NCBI RefSeq assembly: GCF_000189255.1
Contig: NZ_AEVS01000028.1
Coordinates: 1 to 64,000, forward strand
Origin: Vibrio brasiliensis LMG 20546
GTDB lineage: Bacteria; Pseudomonadota; Gammaproteobacteria; Enterobacterales; Vibrionaceae
Length of the DNA: 64,000 bases
Reading direction: 5' to 3'
A model generated the notes under the pieces. The model had not been told where the DNA came from. It worked only from the letters and a program-made list of their open reading frames with translations, and did no database searches. Position 1 is the first letter of the stretch. Each line of letters opens with the position of its first letter. A program made the translations under genes and the position numbers. Below are positions 36,737 through 46,029 of the stretch, in pieces.

Positions 36737-37297
36737 CTAGCTTAGTAAAGCGTGAAGCTGTGCCAACCAGGCAGGGTGAGCAGGCCAAGCCGGCGCTGTA
36801 ACAAAGATACCGTCAGTAGTGGCTTGATCCATTTCCAGTTCAACGTAACTAGCTCCAGCTAAGCTAACTTCGGGGGCGCAAGCCGGATAAGCTGAGATTG
36901 ATTTCCCTTCGATAACCCTAGCCGCAGCAAGCAGTTGGGCACCGTGACAAATAGCCGCGATAGGTTTTTGTTGGGCTGCAAAGCTCTGGACGATTTCAAT
37001 TACTCTGGAGTCGAGGCGAAGGTATTCCGGAGCGCGACCTCCCGGGATAACTAAGGCATCAAACTGATTAACGTCGACTTGAGTAAAATCCGCATTGAGG
37101 CTAAATAGGTGACCTGCTTTTTCGGTGTAGGTCTGATCGCCTTCAAAGTCATGAATCGCGGTTTTAATTGTCTCACCAACCTGCTTACCGGGGCAGACTA
37201 CTTCGACTTGGTGTCCAACCATTTGTAGTGCCTGAAACGGAACCATCAGTTCATAATCTTCAACAAAGTCGCCTGCGATAATGAGTATACGTGCCAT
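36737..37297 (-). CDS. DJ-1/PfpI family protein
   Basis: 186 aa class-I glutamine-amidotransferase-like fold. The nucleophile elbow AAICHGAQ gives Cys117 followed by His118. Start chosen at ATG 37297 ([16 protein letters not shown]), with GGAGATCGAGC upstream; an open frame 14 codons longer is not family-like. PfpI-type proteins act as proteases, chaperones or deglycases/glyoxalases; which applies here cannot be told from sequence. It lies just downstream of the chitin operon terminator, separately expressed. Confidence 0.88.
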   Translation of the reverse strand: MARILIIAGDFVEDYELMVPFQALQMVGHQVEVVCPGKQVGETIKTAIHDFEGDQTYTEKAGHLFSLNADFTQVDVNQFDALVIPGGRAPEYLRLDSRVIEIVQSFAAQQKPIAAICHGAQLLAAARVIEGKSISAYPACAPEVSLAGASYVELEMDQATTDGIFVTAPAWPAHPAWLAQLHALLS

Positions 37298-37400
37298 GCT
37301 CGATCTCCATTTTTGATGAGTGGAGCTTGAACTTAACAACTTATTTACATTTGCGGGTAGTAGTGGGTTACTACATTCACTTTTAAAAACATGGGTGAAT

Positions 37401-37426
37401 AAAAAAGCCCGGCGATTAGGCCGGGC
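37401..37426 (-). terminator. Terminator of the chitin-oligosaccharide operon
   Basis: On minus, GCCCGGC (37426-37420) pairs with GCCGGGC (37413-37407) around a 6-base loop, followed by six T's. It is 40 bp beyond the mutase stop and marks the operon end. Confidence 0.93.
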
Positions 37427-37466
37427 AAGTGTTCTTCACCTATAGGGTAGGTTGGTCATAAAGCTA

Positions 37467-38879
37467 CTACAGCTGCAGGAACTCTTTGACTTGTTGAAGA
37501 ACACATTCCGCTGTCTGTTGGTCTTCCATTTCGGCAAAAATTCGCAGTAGGGGCTCGGTTCCTGAGAATCGTGCAATCACCCAACCGCCATTCTTGAAGT
37601 AGACCTTAGCGCCATCTTCATAGCTGACTTTTTCGATTTCAAAGTCGAATTCAGGCAGTTGCTTCTCGACATAAATCTTGTCGTATAGCGCTTGCTTCTG
37701 TGCAGGTTTGAAAGTGCAGTCACCCTCTGCGGTGTAGGCGTAGCCATATTTTCCATAGATCTCATCAAGCAGTTCGGAGAGCTTTTTACCGGTAACGGAA
37801 ATCATCTCTACCAATAGGCTGGAGGCAAACACACCATCTTTACCCTTGATATGACCACGAATCGTCAGACCACCGGAACTTTCACCACCGATAAGCGAGT
37901 CGTCCGCTTCCATTTGTGAACTGATATGTTTAAAGCCTACTGGTACTTCAAAACATTTTTCACCGTGATCTGCTGCGATTTTATCGAGCAGATGAGTGGT
38001 AGCGATGTTACGCACCACAGAGCCGTTCCAGCCTTTGTACTCAAGCAAGTAGTAGTACAGCAGCATCAGCACTTCGTTAGGATGAATAAAGTTACCTTTC
38101 TCATCGATGATCCCCAGACGGTCAGCATCACCGTCAGTACCAATACCGATGTCATAGCCTTCAGCAGCGACAAGGTGCTTAAGGCGATAAAGAGTCGCGG
38201 CACTTGGCGAAGGCATCAGGCCACCAAAATCAGGGTTTTTGCCATCGTTGATTACGTCGACATCGCAGCGTCCGTTGATCAATACGGTTTGTAGCGCATT
38301 TTTAGCTACGCCAAACATAGGATCAATCAAGACCTTAAGGTTGGCTTTTTTGATCGCTTCAATATCGATAAAGTCGATGATCGAATCAACAAACTCGTTC
38401 ATTGGGTTGATAATGTCGATCAACTTGTCTTCGACTGCCTGATCAAAATCGACGGACTTAACCTGTTGTTGGGTTAGTGTTGCGATCTGGGATTCGATCT
38501 TCTCTGTAATGACTTCATCAGCGTCACGACCACCTTCGATGAAGACCTTAATGCCGTTGTAATCAGCCGGGTTATGCGAGGCTGTGATACAGGCTGAGTA
38601 TGCGCAGCCCATCTCTTTAGCCTTAAACATCACTATCGGGGTCGGGACAAATTTGTCGATAAAGCTAACGTTAATTGCGTTGGCAGCCAGTACTTCTGCA
38701 AACCAGCGACCAGCCTTATCCGATAGAAAACGTCGGTCATAACCAATAACGAAACCACGTTGAGCGACATTCTCATGGTTAATAATATTGGCAACCGCTT
38801 GTGCCACTAAACGGACATTGTCCTTGGTAAACTCTTCGCCAATAAATGCGCGCCAGCCACCAGTACCAAACTTGATCAT
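37467..38879 (-). CDS. Phosphohexomutase, probable GlcNAc-1-P/GlcNAc-6-P mutase
   Basis: 470 aa alpha-D-phosphohexomutase family protein. The phosphoserine loop is TASHNPADYNG, the metal-binding loop is GTDGDADRLG and the sugar-binding loop is GGESSGG. The C-terminal phosphate-binding loop is RFSGTEPLLRI. It is the last gene of the chitin operon, just after chitobiose phosphorylase, whose product GlcNAc-1-P needs isomerisation to GlcNAc-6-P, so that is the likely reaction. A phosphoglucomutase/phosphomannomutase role is possible by sequence alone. A UUCG-type hairpin separates it from the phosphorylase gene. Confidence 0.88.
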   Translation of the reverse strand: MIKFGTGGWRAFIGEEFTKDNVRLVAQAVANIINHENVAQRGFVIGYDRRFLSDKAGRWFAEVLAANAINVSFIDKFVPTPIVMFKAKEMGCAYSACITASHNPADYNGIKVFIEGGRDADEVITEKIESQIATLTQQQVKSVDFDQAVEDKLIDIINPMNEFVDSIIDFIDIEAIKKANLKVLIDPMFGVAKNALQTVLINGRCDVDVINDGKNPDFGGLMPSPSAATLYRLKHLVAAEGYDIGIGTDGDADRLGIIDEKGNFIHPNEVLMLLYYYLLEYKGWNGSVVRNIATTHLLDKIAADHGEKCFEVPVGFKHISSQMEADDSLIGGESSGGLTIRGHIKGKDGVFASSLLVEMISVTGKKLSELLDEIYGKYGYAYTAEGDCTFKPAQKQALYDKIYVEKQLPEFDFEIEKVSYEDGAKVYFKNGGWVIARFSGTEPLLRIFAEMEDQQTAECVLQQVKEFLQL

Positions 38880-38902
38880 GATAATAATCCTTTATTGAAA
38901 GT

Positions 38903-38928
38903 AATGAGCCTCTCGAAAGAGGCTCATT
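38903..38928 (-). promoter_or_regulatory. Intercistronic UUCG hairpin between phosphorylase and mutase genes
   Basis: In the transcript AATGAGCCTCT TTCG AGAGGCTCATT forms an 11-bp perfect stem with a TTCG tetraloop. It begins 8 bases past the phosphorylase stop. No T-run follows (ACTTTCAATAA), so processing, stabilisation or partial attenuation is more likely than termination. Confidence 0.75.
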
Positions 38929-38936
38929 GCTGGTGA

Positions 38937-41345
38937 TTAACCAAGAACGACAATTACGTCGTTGACACTACCTTCAGCCTGTACTGGTACAGCAGTACCT
39001 TCCACAGTCTGGCCGTTAACGGTGATAGATTTAACGCCTTTACTCACTGAATCAGGGTTTTCTACCTTGATGTTGTAGGTCGCTCCCAGCCATTGACGCG
39101 TCACTTCGAAGCCCGGCCAGTTAGTAGGAATACATGGATCGATTGTCAGACCGTCGAAGCCAGTGCGTACACCCAGAATAAAGTTAGTCACTGCAAAGTA
39201 AGCCCAACCTGAGGTACCTGTTAACCAAGGGTGGTTAGCACGGCCATGATCCTGGTGGTCACGACCCATGATGAACTGAACGTAAGAGTATGGTTCTGCG
39301 ATACGTTTTTCGATGATGTCATTCTGGTTGTAAGGGTTGAGTGCGTCATAGAACTTCATCGCGCGGTCACCACGGCCCAGCTTCGCTTCCGCTACCCATG
39401 CCCATGGGTTTGGATGAGAGAAGATAGCGCCGTTCTCTTTTACGCCCTGATAAACACGGGTTACGAAGCCAATGTCGTCATTTGGCGTCGCAAATGATGG
39501 TGAGTTCAGGTGAAGGCCGTATTCAGAGAACAGGTTCTCATCAACCGCATCCATTGCCTTCTCACCACGCTCTTGAGACACAGCGCCAGATAGAACAGCC
39601 AAGGTGTTTGACTCAAGGTGAACTCGGCCCTCTTTTTGCTGCGCGGTACCAATCTTGTCACCGTTCTTCGTCAGACCGCGGATGTACCAGCCACCTTCAT
39701 CATCCCACAGGTGAGTTTCACACGCTTCGCGAACGTTAGCTGCCATTTCGGTGTATTTAGCCACATCCGCATCTTTACCCAGATACTTAGCCAGGTCGAT
39801 AAACTCCTGCAGTGCCCAGAAGTGAAGGAAGGAAACCATTGAAGATTCACCGCCACCCAGGTTCAGACAGTCATTCCAGTCTGCGCGCAGACCTTTACAG
39901 ATACCGGTTTGCCCGACGTATTCAGCAGAGAAATCCAGTGCCGCTTTCATATGATCGTAAACGCTCGCCTCACCGCCGTCTGCGTATGGGATAACCTGAT
40001 CAAAGAAGCTATGCTCGCCAGTTTCCATCACGTACTTACAGATGGTCGGAACCAGCCATAGGTGATCGTCAGAACAGGTATCTTCGATGCCGTGGATCTT
40101 ATCTTCATCAGAAGGTGTAGGAACTACCGTCGGTGACTTAGATGGTTTGACGTCAGCCTTCTCTGGATCGAACCAGTCAGGATCGAACAGGTGCAGACCG
40201 TAACCAGCTTTAACCTGACCACGGAGTAGATCGACGATGCGTTTACGTGTCATCTCAGGGTTAGCGTGAGGGACTGAAATCGCATCCTGAGCCGTATCAC
40301 GGTAACCAAGACCTGTACGGCCGCCAACTTCGATGAATGAAGCAAAACGAGACCAGACAACACAAGTCTCTGCCTGGTAGAGAGTCCAGGCATTGATCAT
40401 GGTGTCCAGACCTTGGTTAGGCGATTTAACCTGGAACTTATCACAACGTTCATCCCAGTGAGCTTTGATACCAGCAAAGGCCGCATCAACGTTTGTTAAG
40501 TCCTGATACTTGGCGCGCAGGCGCTCACCATTGCCTTTACCGATACCAAGAATGTAAGCGAAACGGACTTCTTGACCAGGCTGGATGGTGAATTGCTTAT
40601 GCAGGGAACCACAATGGTTGTAACAGGTTTGTGCGCTGTTTGAACACTTACCTTGCTCAACAGCAATCGGGTTTGCTTCGTCACGGTATAAGCCAAGGAA
40701 GCTATCACGCTGACCGTCGTATGAATCAGGATCAAATGTCGATGCAAGGTAGTAAAAACCTTCAAAGTCATTGGTGTTGTAGTAAAGGTCGTATTCGATT
40801 ACGCCTTCACGGTACTCGGTACCCGCAGAGTAAAGAGACATCTGATGGTTTTGGTTATCAGATTGAATGTGGCTAAATGAGAACTCAACAAATGAGAATG
40901 CACTGATAGTTCGAGGCTTATCGGAGGTGTTCTTGATCACTACATCCCAGATCTCTGCATCTTCGCCTTTTGGTACGAAGAGAGTTTTTGTAGCAGTAAT
41001 ACCGCTGTATTCACACTTGAACTTTGAATATGAAAGACCGTGGCGTACTTCGTAGTTTGCTTCATCGAGGCTTTTCGCTACCGGCTGCCATGAGATTGAC
41101 CAGTAGTCACCTGTTTCATCATCTCGCAGGTAAACATAGTGCCCCGGACGGTCGAAGGTCGCGTTAGGGCGGAATTTAGTAACACGGTTATATTCAGGCG
41201 AGTTGTAGAAAGAGTAGCCGCCCGCATTATGCGAGATAACAGTACAGAATTTCTCTGTGCCTAAATAGTTCGTCCATGGTGCAGGGACGTCAGGTCGAGT
41301 AATGACGTATTCACGATTGTCGTTATCGAAATAGCCGTATTTCAT
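38937..41345 (-). CDS. chbP: N,N'-diacetylchitobiose phosphorylase (GH94)
   Basis: 802 aa, almost the length of the characterised V. proteolyticus chitobiose phosphorylase. Cleaves (GlcNAc)2 with phosphate to GlcNAc-1-P and GlcNAc, conserving bond energy. The catalytic aspartate is in GLRADWNDCLNLGG near residue 490. The N-terminal beta-sandwich domain (YFDNDNREYVITRPDVPAPWTNYLG) and the (alpha/alpha)6 barrel are complete. There is no signal peptide, so the enzyme is cytosolic. An AAGGAAA ribosome site precedes the ATG. Confidence 0.96.
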   Translation of the reverse strand: MKYGYFDNDNREYVITRPDVPAPWTNYLGTEKFCTVISHNAGGYSFYNSPEYNRVTKFRPNATFDRPGHYVYLRDDETGDYWSISWQPVAKSLDEANYEVRHGLSYSKFKCEYSGITATKTLFVPKGEDAEIWDVVIKNTSDKPRTISAFSFVEFSFSHIQSDNQNHQMSLYSAGTEYREGVIEYDLYYNTNDFEGFYYLASTFDPDSYDGQRDSFLGLYRDEANPIAVEQGKCSNSAQTCYNHCGSLHKQFTIQPGQEVRFAYILGIGKGNGERLRAKYQDLTNVDAAFAGIKAHWDERCDKFQVKSPNQGLDTMINAWTLYQAETCVVWSRFASFIEVGGRTGLGYRDTAQDAISVPHANPEMTRKRIVDLLRGQVKAGYGLHLFDPDWFDPEKADVKPSKSPTVVPTPSDEDKIHGIEDTCSDDHLWLVPTICKYVMETGEHSFFDQVIPYADGGEASVYDHMKAALDFSAEYVGQTGICKGLRADWNDCLNLGGGESSMVSFLHFWALQEFIDLAKYLGKDADVAKYTEMAANVREACETHLWDDEGGWYIRGLTKNGDKIGTAQQKEGRVHLESNTLAVLSGAVSQERGEKAMDAVDENLFSEYGLHLNSPSFATPNDDIGFVTRVYQGVKENGAIFSHPNPWAWVAEAKLGRGDRAMKFYDALNPYNQNDIIEKRIAEPYSYVQFIMGRDHQDHGRANHPWLTGTSGWAYFAVTNFILGVRTGFDGLTIDPCIPTNWPGFEVTRQWLGATYNIKVENPDSVSKGVKSITVNGQTVEGTAVPVQAEGSVNDVIVVLG

Positions 41346-41365
41346 GTTAATTTCCTTTTTACCAA

Positions 41366-41427
41366 GCTACCACACTGGTAGCCAAAACTTTAAAGCTAGT
41401 GAAAACTGCAAATGCGCTCCATTTGCA
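41366..41427 (-). promoter_or_regulatory. Two intercistronic hairpins between GH20 and GH94 genes
   Basis: GCTACC ACACT GGTAGC (41366-41382) and TGCAAATG CGCTC CATTTGCA (41407-41427) fill the 88-bp gap, by far the largest among the enzyme genes. Neither is followed by a T-run on minus. They probably modulate the relative levels of upstream and downstream cistrons. Confidence 0.65.
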
Positions 41428-41433
41428 CCTTTG

Positions 41434-43347
41434 TTAATCCCACGGTTGGCGATATTCAATTTGCTGTTTGTCGAGCAAAGGTAAATGGCCTTTTAACCGT
41501 GATAAGTAGTCATGCCAATCTCGGCCTGCTCTGTCAGTCCAGCAGGCTTCTGCCAGTGCAGTGAGTCTTGGGAATATCATGTAATCTAAACGTGACTGAT
41601 GAGTGACGATTTCACTCCACAGAGCACACTGAATACCCAGAATGCGTTTACGAATTGGATCAGAGTCTGGTACCTGAGCTAATGGCTCGTAGCGGTAAGC
41701 GTTCTCTAGTGGAATAACCGCTGCCCAGTCGACACCAGGTTCTTCTGGTCTGTAGTCCTGTGTCATATCCAGATAGGTTGACTGAGCTGGCTGCAGAATG
41801 ACGTCAAACCCTTGTTTAGCGCAGTTCAGGGCGGCTTCTTCGCTCAACCACGAGTAAATAACAGTATCCTTGCTTACCTTGTTGCCATGCTGTGCTTCTT
41901 CCCAGCCGACCATACGTTTGCCTAGTGAACGTAGCTTTTTCTCTGCATAGCGCAGTAAGTGCCCCTGCAACTCTTTGGCGCTCTGGTAGCCTTCTTTTTC
42001 CATAACAGCCTGACAGGCAGGGCTATCGAGCCAAACGCCGTCAGGGACTTCGTCTGCGCCGATATGTATCCAGGGAGAAGGGAACAACTCAGCAACTTCT
42101 TCCAGCACCTTATCTAAGAACTGATACGTACCCGGAAGGGCTGGAGACAGAACGTTGTCGTTGTAATGCTGGATACTGTGATAGTGAGACTGGTCGTCAG
42201 GATCTTGCAGTAACTCTGGTAGTGATTTAATCGCAGCGCGGCAGTGGCCCGGGATATCGATTTCAGGAATAACGTTAATGCCACGGGCTTGCGCATAGGC
42301 AATGACATCTTTTATTTGTTCCTGACTGTAGTAGCCACCATAGCGCTGACTCAGCTGACTATATTGCGGTTCGATGGCTGCCTCTGGCCCACGGTAGGCA
42401 CCAATTTCTGTTAGCTGAGGGAAGGCTTTGATCTCAACTCTCCAGCCTTCGTCATCAGTCAGGTGCCAATGGAAGGTGTTGAATTTGTAGTGTGCCAGTT
42501 GATTGATTAGTCGTTTAACCATCTCCACAGAGTGAAAGTGGCGGGCACAGTCGAGCATCATGCCACGGTACTTAAAACGCGGTGCATCATGTATTTTGAG
42601 GTAAGGAACGGGCAGTCCATTATCTTGGGTGTCAGCCTTGATCAACTGTAGCAAAGTGGCACTGGCGTGAACGAAGCCACTGTGTGAACTTGACTCTAGT
42701 CGGATTCCAGTACCGCTTACAGTGAGGTGATACTCACCTTCATCCAGCGTCGGGTTATTACGAAATACGATATCGCTCTGACCGATCGTTTGAACCGTGA
42801 AGTCGAACAAGCGTACTAGCTCTGCTTGCAGCCAGGTGGCCGCTTTTTCTGCGAGTGAGGTTTGTAACGTAATCTGGCTTGAACGGGTCAGGTGGAAGGT
42901 TCCATCCTGAAGCTGAATCTTATTTGGCTTCGGTATTAAAGCCAAAGCCGTACTGTCGACGTGAGGCACTTCTGCGCGCTCGCGGTAAGGCGAAGCCAGT
43001 GCAATTGACGTCAGAGTTACTGGGTAATGAGTGGCGCCATTGTCGGCAATGATCAGGCCATCTTTCAGGCCGTCGCTATAGAAACGTAATGGCGCCGTGT
43101 TGATACTGAATTCGCAGTAATAGTGTTGATTAGCCGTAAGAATGTTCGATTCAGGCGTGACGGTGCAGAAGGTACCTACCTGAGTGATGGTGCCATTGGT
43201 GAAACTCTCAGGAAGAATATAGCGGTCAGTAATAAACTGAATTTTCCAGTTGGAAAGATCCTGATCAGTCAGGTTGTGGACAGTTAAGCCAAAACGGCAA
43301 AACTGCTTTTGTTCAGATAAAACGGCGAGTTCGACACGAAAGCTCAT
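41434..43347 (-). CDS. Cytosolic beta-N-acetylhexosaminidase (GH20)
   Basis: 637 aa. The GH20 catalytic acid pair is in WIHIGADEVPDG. N-terminal carbohydrate-binding-like and GH20b domains (MSFRVELAVL..., then YHLTVSGTGIRLESSSHSGFVHASATLLQL) precede the barrel (FHWHLTDDEGWRVEIKAFPQLTEIGAYRG). There is no signal peptide, so it should hydrolyse imported GlcNAc oligomers in the cytosol. Start ATG 43347 has AAGGA six bases upstream; the GTG just before it is too close. It is 9 bp after the kinase gene. Confidence 0.94.
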   Translation of the reverse strand: MSFRVELAVLSEQKQFCRFGLTVHNLTDQDLSNWKIQFITDRYILPESFTNGTITQVGTFCTVTPESNILTANQHYYCEFSINTAPLRFYSDGLKDGLIIADNGATHYPVTLTSIALASPYRERAEVPHVDSTALALIPKPNKIQLQDGTFHLTRSSQITLQTSLAEKAATWLQAELVRLFDFTVQTIGQSDIVFRNNPTLDEGEYHLTVSGTGIRLESSSHSGFVHASATLLQLIKADTQDNGLPVPYLKIHDAPRFKYRGMMLDCARHFHSVEMVKRLINQLAHYKFNTFHWHLTDDEGWRVEIKAFPQLTEIGAYRGPEAAIEPQYSQLSQRYGGYYSQEQIKDVIAYAQARGINVIPEIDIPGHCRAAIKSLPELLQDPDDQSHYHSIQHYNDNVLSPALPGTYQFLDKVLEEVAELFPSPWIHIGADEVPDGVWLDSPACQAVMEKEGYQSAKELQGHLLRYAEKKLRSLGKRMVGWEEAQHGNKVSKDTVIYSWLSEEAALNCAKQGFDVILQPAQSTYLDMTQDYRPEEPGVDWAAVIPLENAYRYEPLAQVPDSDPIRKRILGIQCALWSEIVTHQSRLDYMIFPRLTALAEACWTDRAGRDWHDYLSRLKGHLPLLDKQQIEYRQPWD

Positions 43348-43356
43348 CACAGATCC

Positions 43357-44232
43357 TTAATAGAGATTATGTTCGGGTTTAGCTGCGAACATAAGGGCGC
43401 CTTCAATGGCATCAAATTGAGCGTCTACCACCCAGTTCTGAACCGGAGGCGACAACCAGGCTTTGATTCGTTCAGCGATACTGCCCATCAGACAGATACG
43501 CGTTGCACCTTTGCGATTGAGTGCAACAAGGAACATTTCAATATCAGCAGCCGTCTGCTTAAGCATTGAAATTGCGAGACTATCGCCTTGTTCGGCGAAC
43601 TGAAAAATAGCCGGAGAAAATTGGCCATAATCACGAGGTAATGCGCTTTTCGACCAGCTAACGATCTGGTCAACATCATGGTGGAAGTGGTTGAGAACAT
43701 GCTCTGCAAGCGGTGTTTTTTCGACAATGCCATCGTCAGCCAGCAGCACCTGTTGAATAAGACGTAGCCCCATAACTGCGCCGCCGCCTTGGTCAGAAAT
43801 TGGAAACTCGCGACCGCCAACGACGTGCTGTTTTGTGCCAGTCAGGTAGATGCCGCAAGAGCCTGTTCCGGCGATCATAATCGCGCCATCATCACCATTA
43901 TGTGCCCCGATACAAGCACCGTAGGCATCGGTATTGAGGACTACTGAAGCAAATGGATGTGGTAGCGCCATAAAATCTTGCCATGCTGATTTTTGTTCAG
44001 CTCCAGCCAGAGCCAAACCAACATGCATGCTGGCAAAGTCAGTTTCAGTCAGACCGCCGATCGTTGCTGCCTGAGCGATAGCGTCGATAATCGAAGTCAT
44101 TGCCACTTCTACACCCAGTAGAATATTGGCACTGCCGCTTTTGCCTTCACCAATTAGTTGGCCTGCTTCATCACGAATCCGGGCGCGACAAGACGTACCG
44201 CCGCCATCAATTCCGACATAATAAAGGGACAT
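43357..44232 (-). CDS. gspK: Glucosamine / N-acetylglucosamine kinase, BadF/BcrA ATPase family
   Basis: 291 aa ASKHA-fold kinase. The phosphate loops are GIDGGGTSCRA near the N-terminus and IAGTGSCGIYL; ISDQGGGAVMGLRL follows. The V. cholerae gene at this operon position was described as a glucosamine-specific kinase, and GlcNAc kinase is the alternative. It follows the GH9 gene by one base and is part of the chitin operon. Its product, GlcN-6-P or GlcNAc-6-P, enters amino-sugar catabolism. Confidence 0.91.
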   Translation of the reverse strand: MSLYYVGIDGGGTSCRARIRDEAGQLIGEGKSGSANILLGVEVAMTSIIDAIAQAATIGGLTETDFASMHVGLALAGAEQKSAWQDFMALPHPFASVVLNTDAYGACIGAHNGDDGAIMIAGTGSCGIYLTGTKQHVVGGREFPISDQGGGAVMGLRLIQQVLLADDGIVEKTPLAEHVLNHFHHDVDQIVSWSKSALPRDYGQFSPAIFQFAEQGDSLAISMLKQTAADIEMFLVALNRKGATRICLMGSIAERIKAWLSPPVQNWVVDAQFDAIEGALMFAAKPEHNLY

Positions 44233-44233
44233 A

Positions 44234-45955
44234 TTATTTCTCCTCTGCCTGACTGAAGTGGCTGAATTGAGTGATTACAGCTAACAGATACCAGGCGCCA
44301 TGTGGGATCCATTGCTCACCCCAGCGCCAGTTCTGCAACATGTCATCCTTCTGACCTGGAGGGTTGAAGGCGATGTCTTGCTCGTCCTCAAAGCCAGCAG
44401 TGATGCCATTACATACCCCTCCCTTGGCGTTGAAGAAGCCATATTGAGGAAGGTAGTCAGGGTTATTGTGACCATGACCATCGAGCATGCACATGTGGTA
44501 AGGGTTGAGTCCTAATACCCAGTTGAGGGAGTTCTGAGAGAAGCACAGTAGCTGCTGTTTAGTGGCTTGATCCTCAATATGAGGCAGGGCGAAAAATGCC
44601 ATCGCAGATAATGAACCAAGGCGGGCATTTTCCCCTTGCCACCAGTAGCCACTTTCGTTGTTTTGAGCGACAAAGAAGGCGTCACGCTTCTCTTCATCTA
44701 CACCTTTTACGTATTGGCGTGGGTAACCGAACGGGTTAGCGGTCGCCTGAGTAATAGCAAGCTCAAAACCAACGCTTTGCTGCACAACAGTCTGAGTTGC
44801 AGCCGCTTTTTGTCGGTCAGTTTCAATCTCCAGATAATGACATAGAGCAATAGTCGGTAAGCCTGCTTCCGCTGCGTGATAGTAAGGGCGAGAGCCGTCC
44901 TGATTCGCAGACCAGAAATATTCAAAGCTGTCATCACTGGTTTGTCTTTGCTCAAGTCTGGCAGCCCAGTAACGACTTTCAGTCAGGTATTGTTGTTTGT
45001 TGGTCGATTTGTACAGTTCAACAGTCGCAAGCAGTGCACAGTATTCATCGATAATGTTCTCTTGCTGATCGTTGAGGTATTGCGTGTTGAATTCGCGCAG
45101 ATGCCAGTAACCTTTTTCTGCTGCAGTTAGGTAATCATCGGAAGTGTATTCGCCACTTTCCTCTAGTCTTGCTGCAGCAGCAAGAGCGGCAATTGACGCG
45201 CCCCCACCTTGCCTGAAACCGGCTTGATAATCGTCAGATTTATACCCTTGTTGAGTTTCGTAAGCACAGATTTCGCGTTGGTTTATATCCTTTGACCACT
45301 TATCAAAAACGGTCATATAGAAGAAACCTTGTTTATCTTGCATACGAACCAGGAAATCAGCACCGAACAGCGCTTCTTCCGTCATTCGAACCTTGGTGAA
45401 CAATGCAACCTGGTCATTATCTGCGACTAGCTGCAATCCTTTAAGTAAGTTCCAAACCACCATAGGAGTCTGTTGAGGGTTGAGATAGTTGGCATAGGAG
45501 AGGTGGCTTAAGTATTTGCTCACATCACCAGAGGCATCGTACCAACCGCCATGAACATCAACGCGCGTCTCGCTGCCGAGTAAAGGAATAGAGTGGTCTT
45601 GTTTGTCAAAGCGTCCGCCACAGCGTTGAGACTTAAAGTAATGCAGTACGTCAGATAGGGTAGTGTTAAGCAGTAGGCCCTGAGCAATGCTAAAAATCTC
45701 AGAGCGTAAGTTATCAACGCGCAGGTAGTAACGACCCGCACGTTCGAATTGTGAGAACTCGATGCGAAAAAAATTCCCTTGGTGCCAGTTGGCGACTTTT
45801 GTGCCTTTTTCAACACTAAAAGTCGCTACAGTTTGGTGACTATCGGCACAGACTAACAGCGCAGTGGTAGATGAAAGACGTGGTTTACGAGTCATCAAAA
45901 CAGCCTGCTTAGGCCCAAGGGCTTCATAACCAATATGGTTAGTAAGTAGCAGCAT
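44234..45955 (-). CDS. GH9-family exo-beta-D-glucosaminidase
   Basis: 573 aa glycosidase of the GH9 (endoglucanase-like) family. The N-terminal CelD-type immunoglobulin-like domain covers about 1-95 (HIGYEALGPKQAVLMTRKPRLSS). The (alpha/alpha)6 catalytic domain has GGWYDASGDVSKYLSHLSYANYL with the catalytic Asp pair, and the GLNPYHMCMLDGHGHNNPDYLPQYG signature. It has no signal peptide. Related Vibrio/Photobacterium enzymes release GlcN from the non-reducing end of chitosan oligomers rather than cutting cellulose. Start ATG 45955 has GGAGA five bases upstream. Confidence 0.9.
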   Translation of the reverse strand: MLLLTNHIGYEALGPKQAVLMTRKPRLSSTTALLVCADSHQTVATFSVEKGTKVANWHQGNFFRIEFSQFERAGRYYLRVDNLRSEIFSIAQGLLLNTTLSDVLHYFKSQRCGGRFDKQDHSIPLLGSETRVDVHGGWYDASGDVSKYLSHLSYANYLNPQQTPMVVWNLLKGLQLVADNDQVALFTKVRMTEEALFGADFLVRMQDKQGFFYMTVFDKWSKDINQREICAYETQQGYKSDDYQAGFRQGGGASIAALAAAARLEESGEYTSDDYLTAAEKGYWHLREFNTQYLNDQQENIIDEYCALLATVELYKSTNKQQYLTESRYWAARLEQRQTSDDSFEYFWSANQDGSRPYYHAAEAGLPTIALCHYLEIETDRQKAAATQTVVQQSVGFELAITQATANPFGYPRQYVKGVDEEKRDAFFVAQNNESGYWWQGENARLGSLSAMAFFALPHIEDQATKQQLLCFSQNSLNWVLGLNPYHMCMLDGHGHNNPDYLPQYGFFNAKGGVCNGITAGFEDEQDIAFNPPGQKDDMLQNWRWGEQWIPHGAWYLLAVITQFSHFSQAEEK

Positions 45956-46029
45956 CAAAATCTCCGAAAATTGGGTGTTATTTGAATTGTTGAGCCAAGA
46001 ACACCTGTCCCTGGCTCGTATTTATCGAT

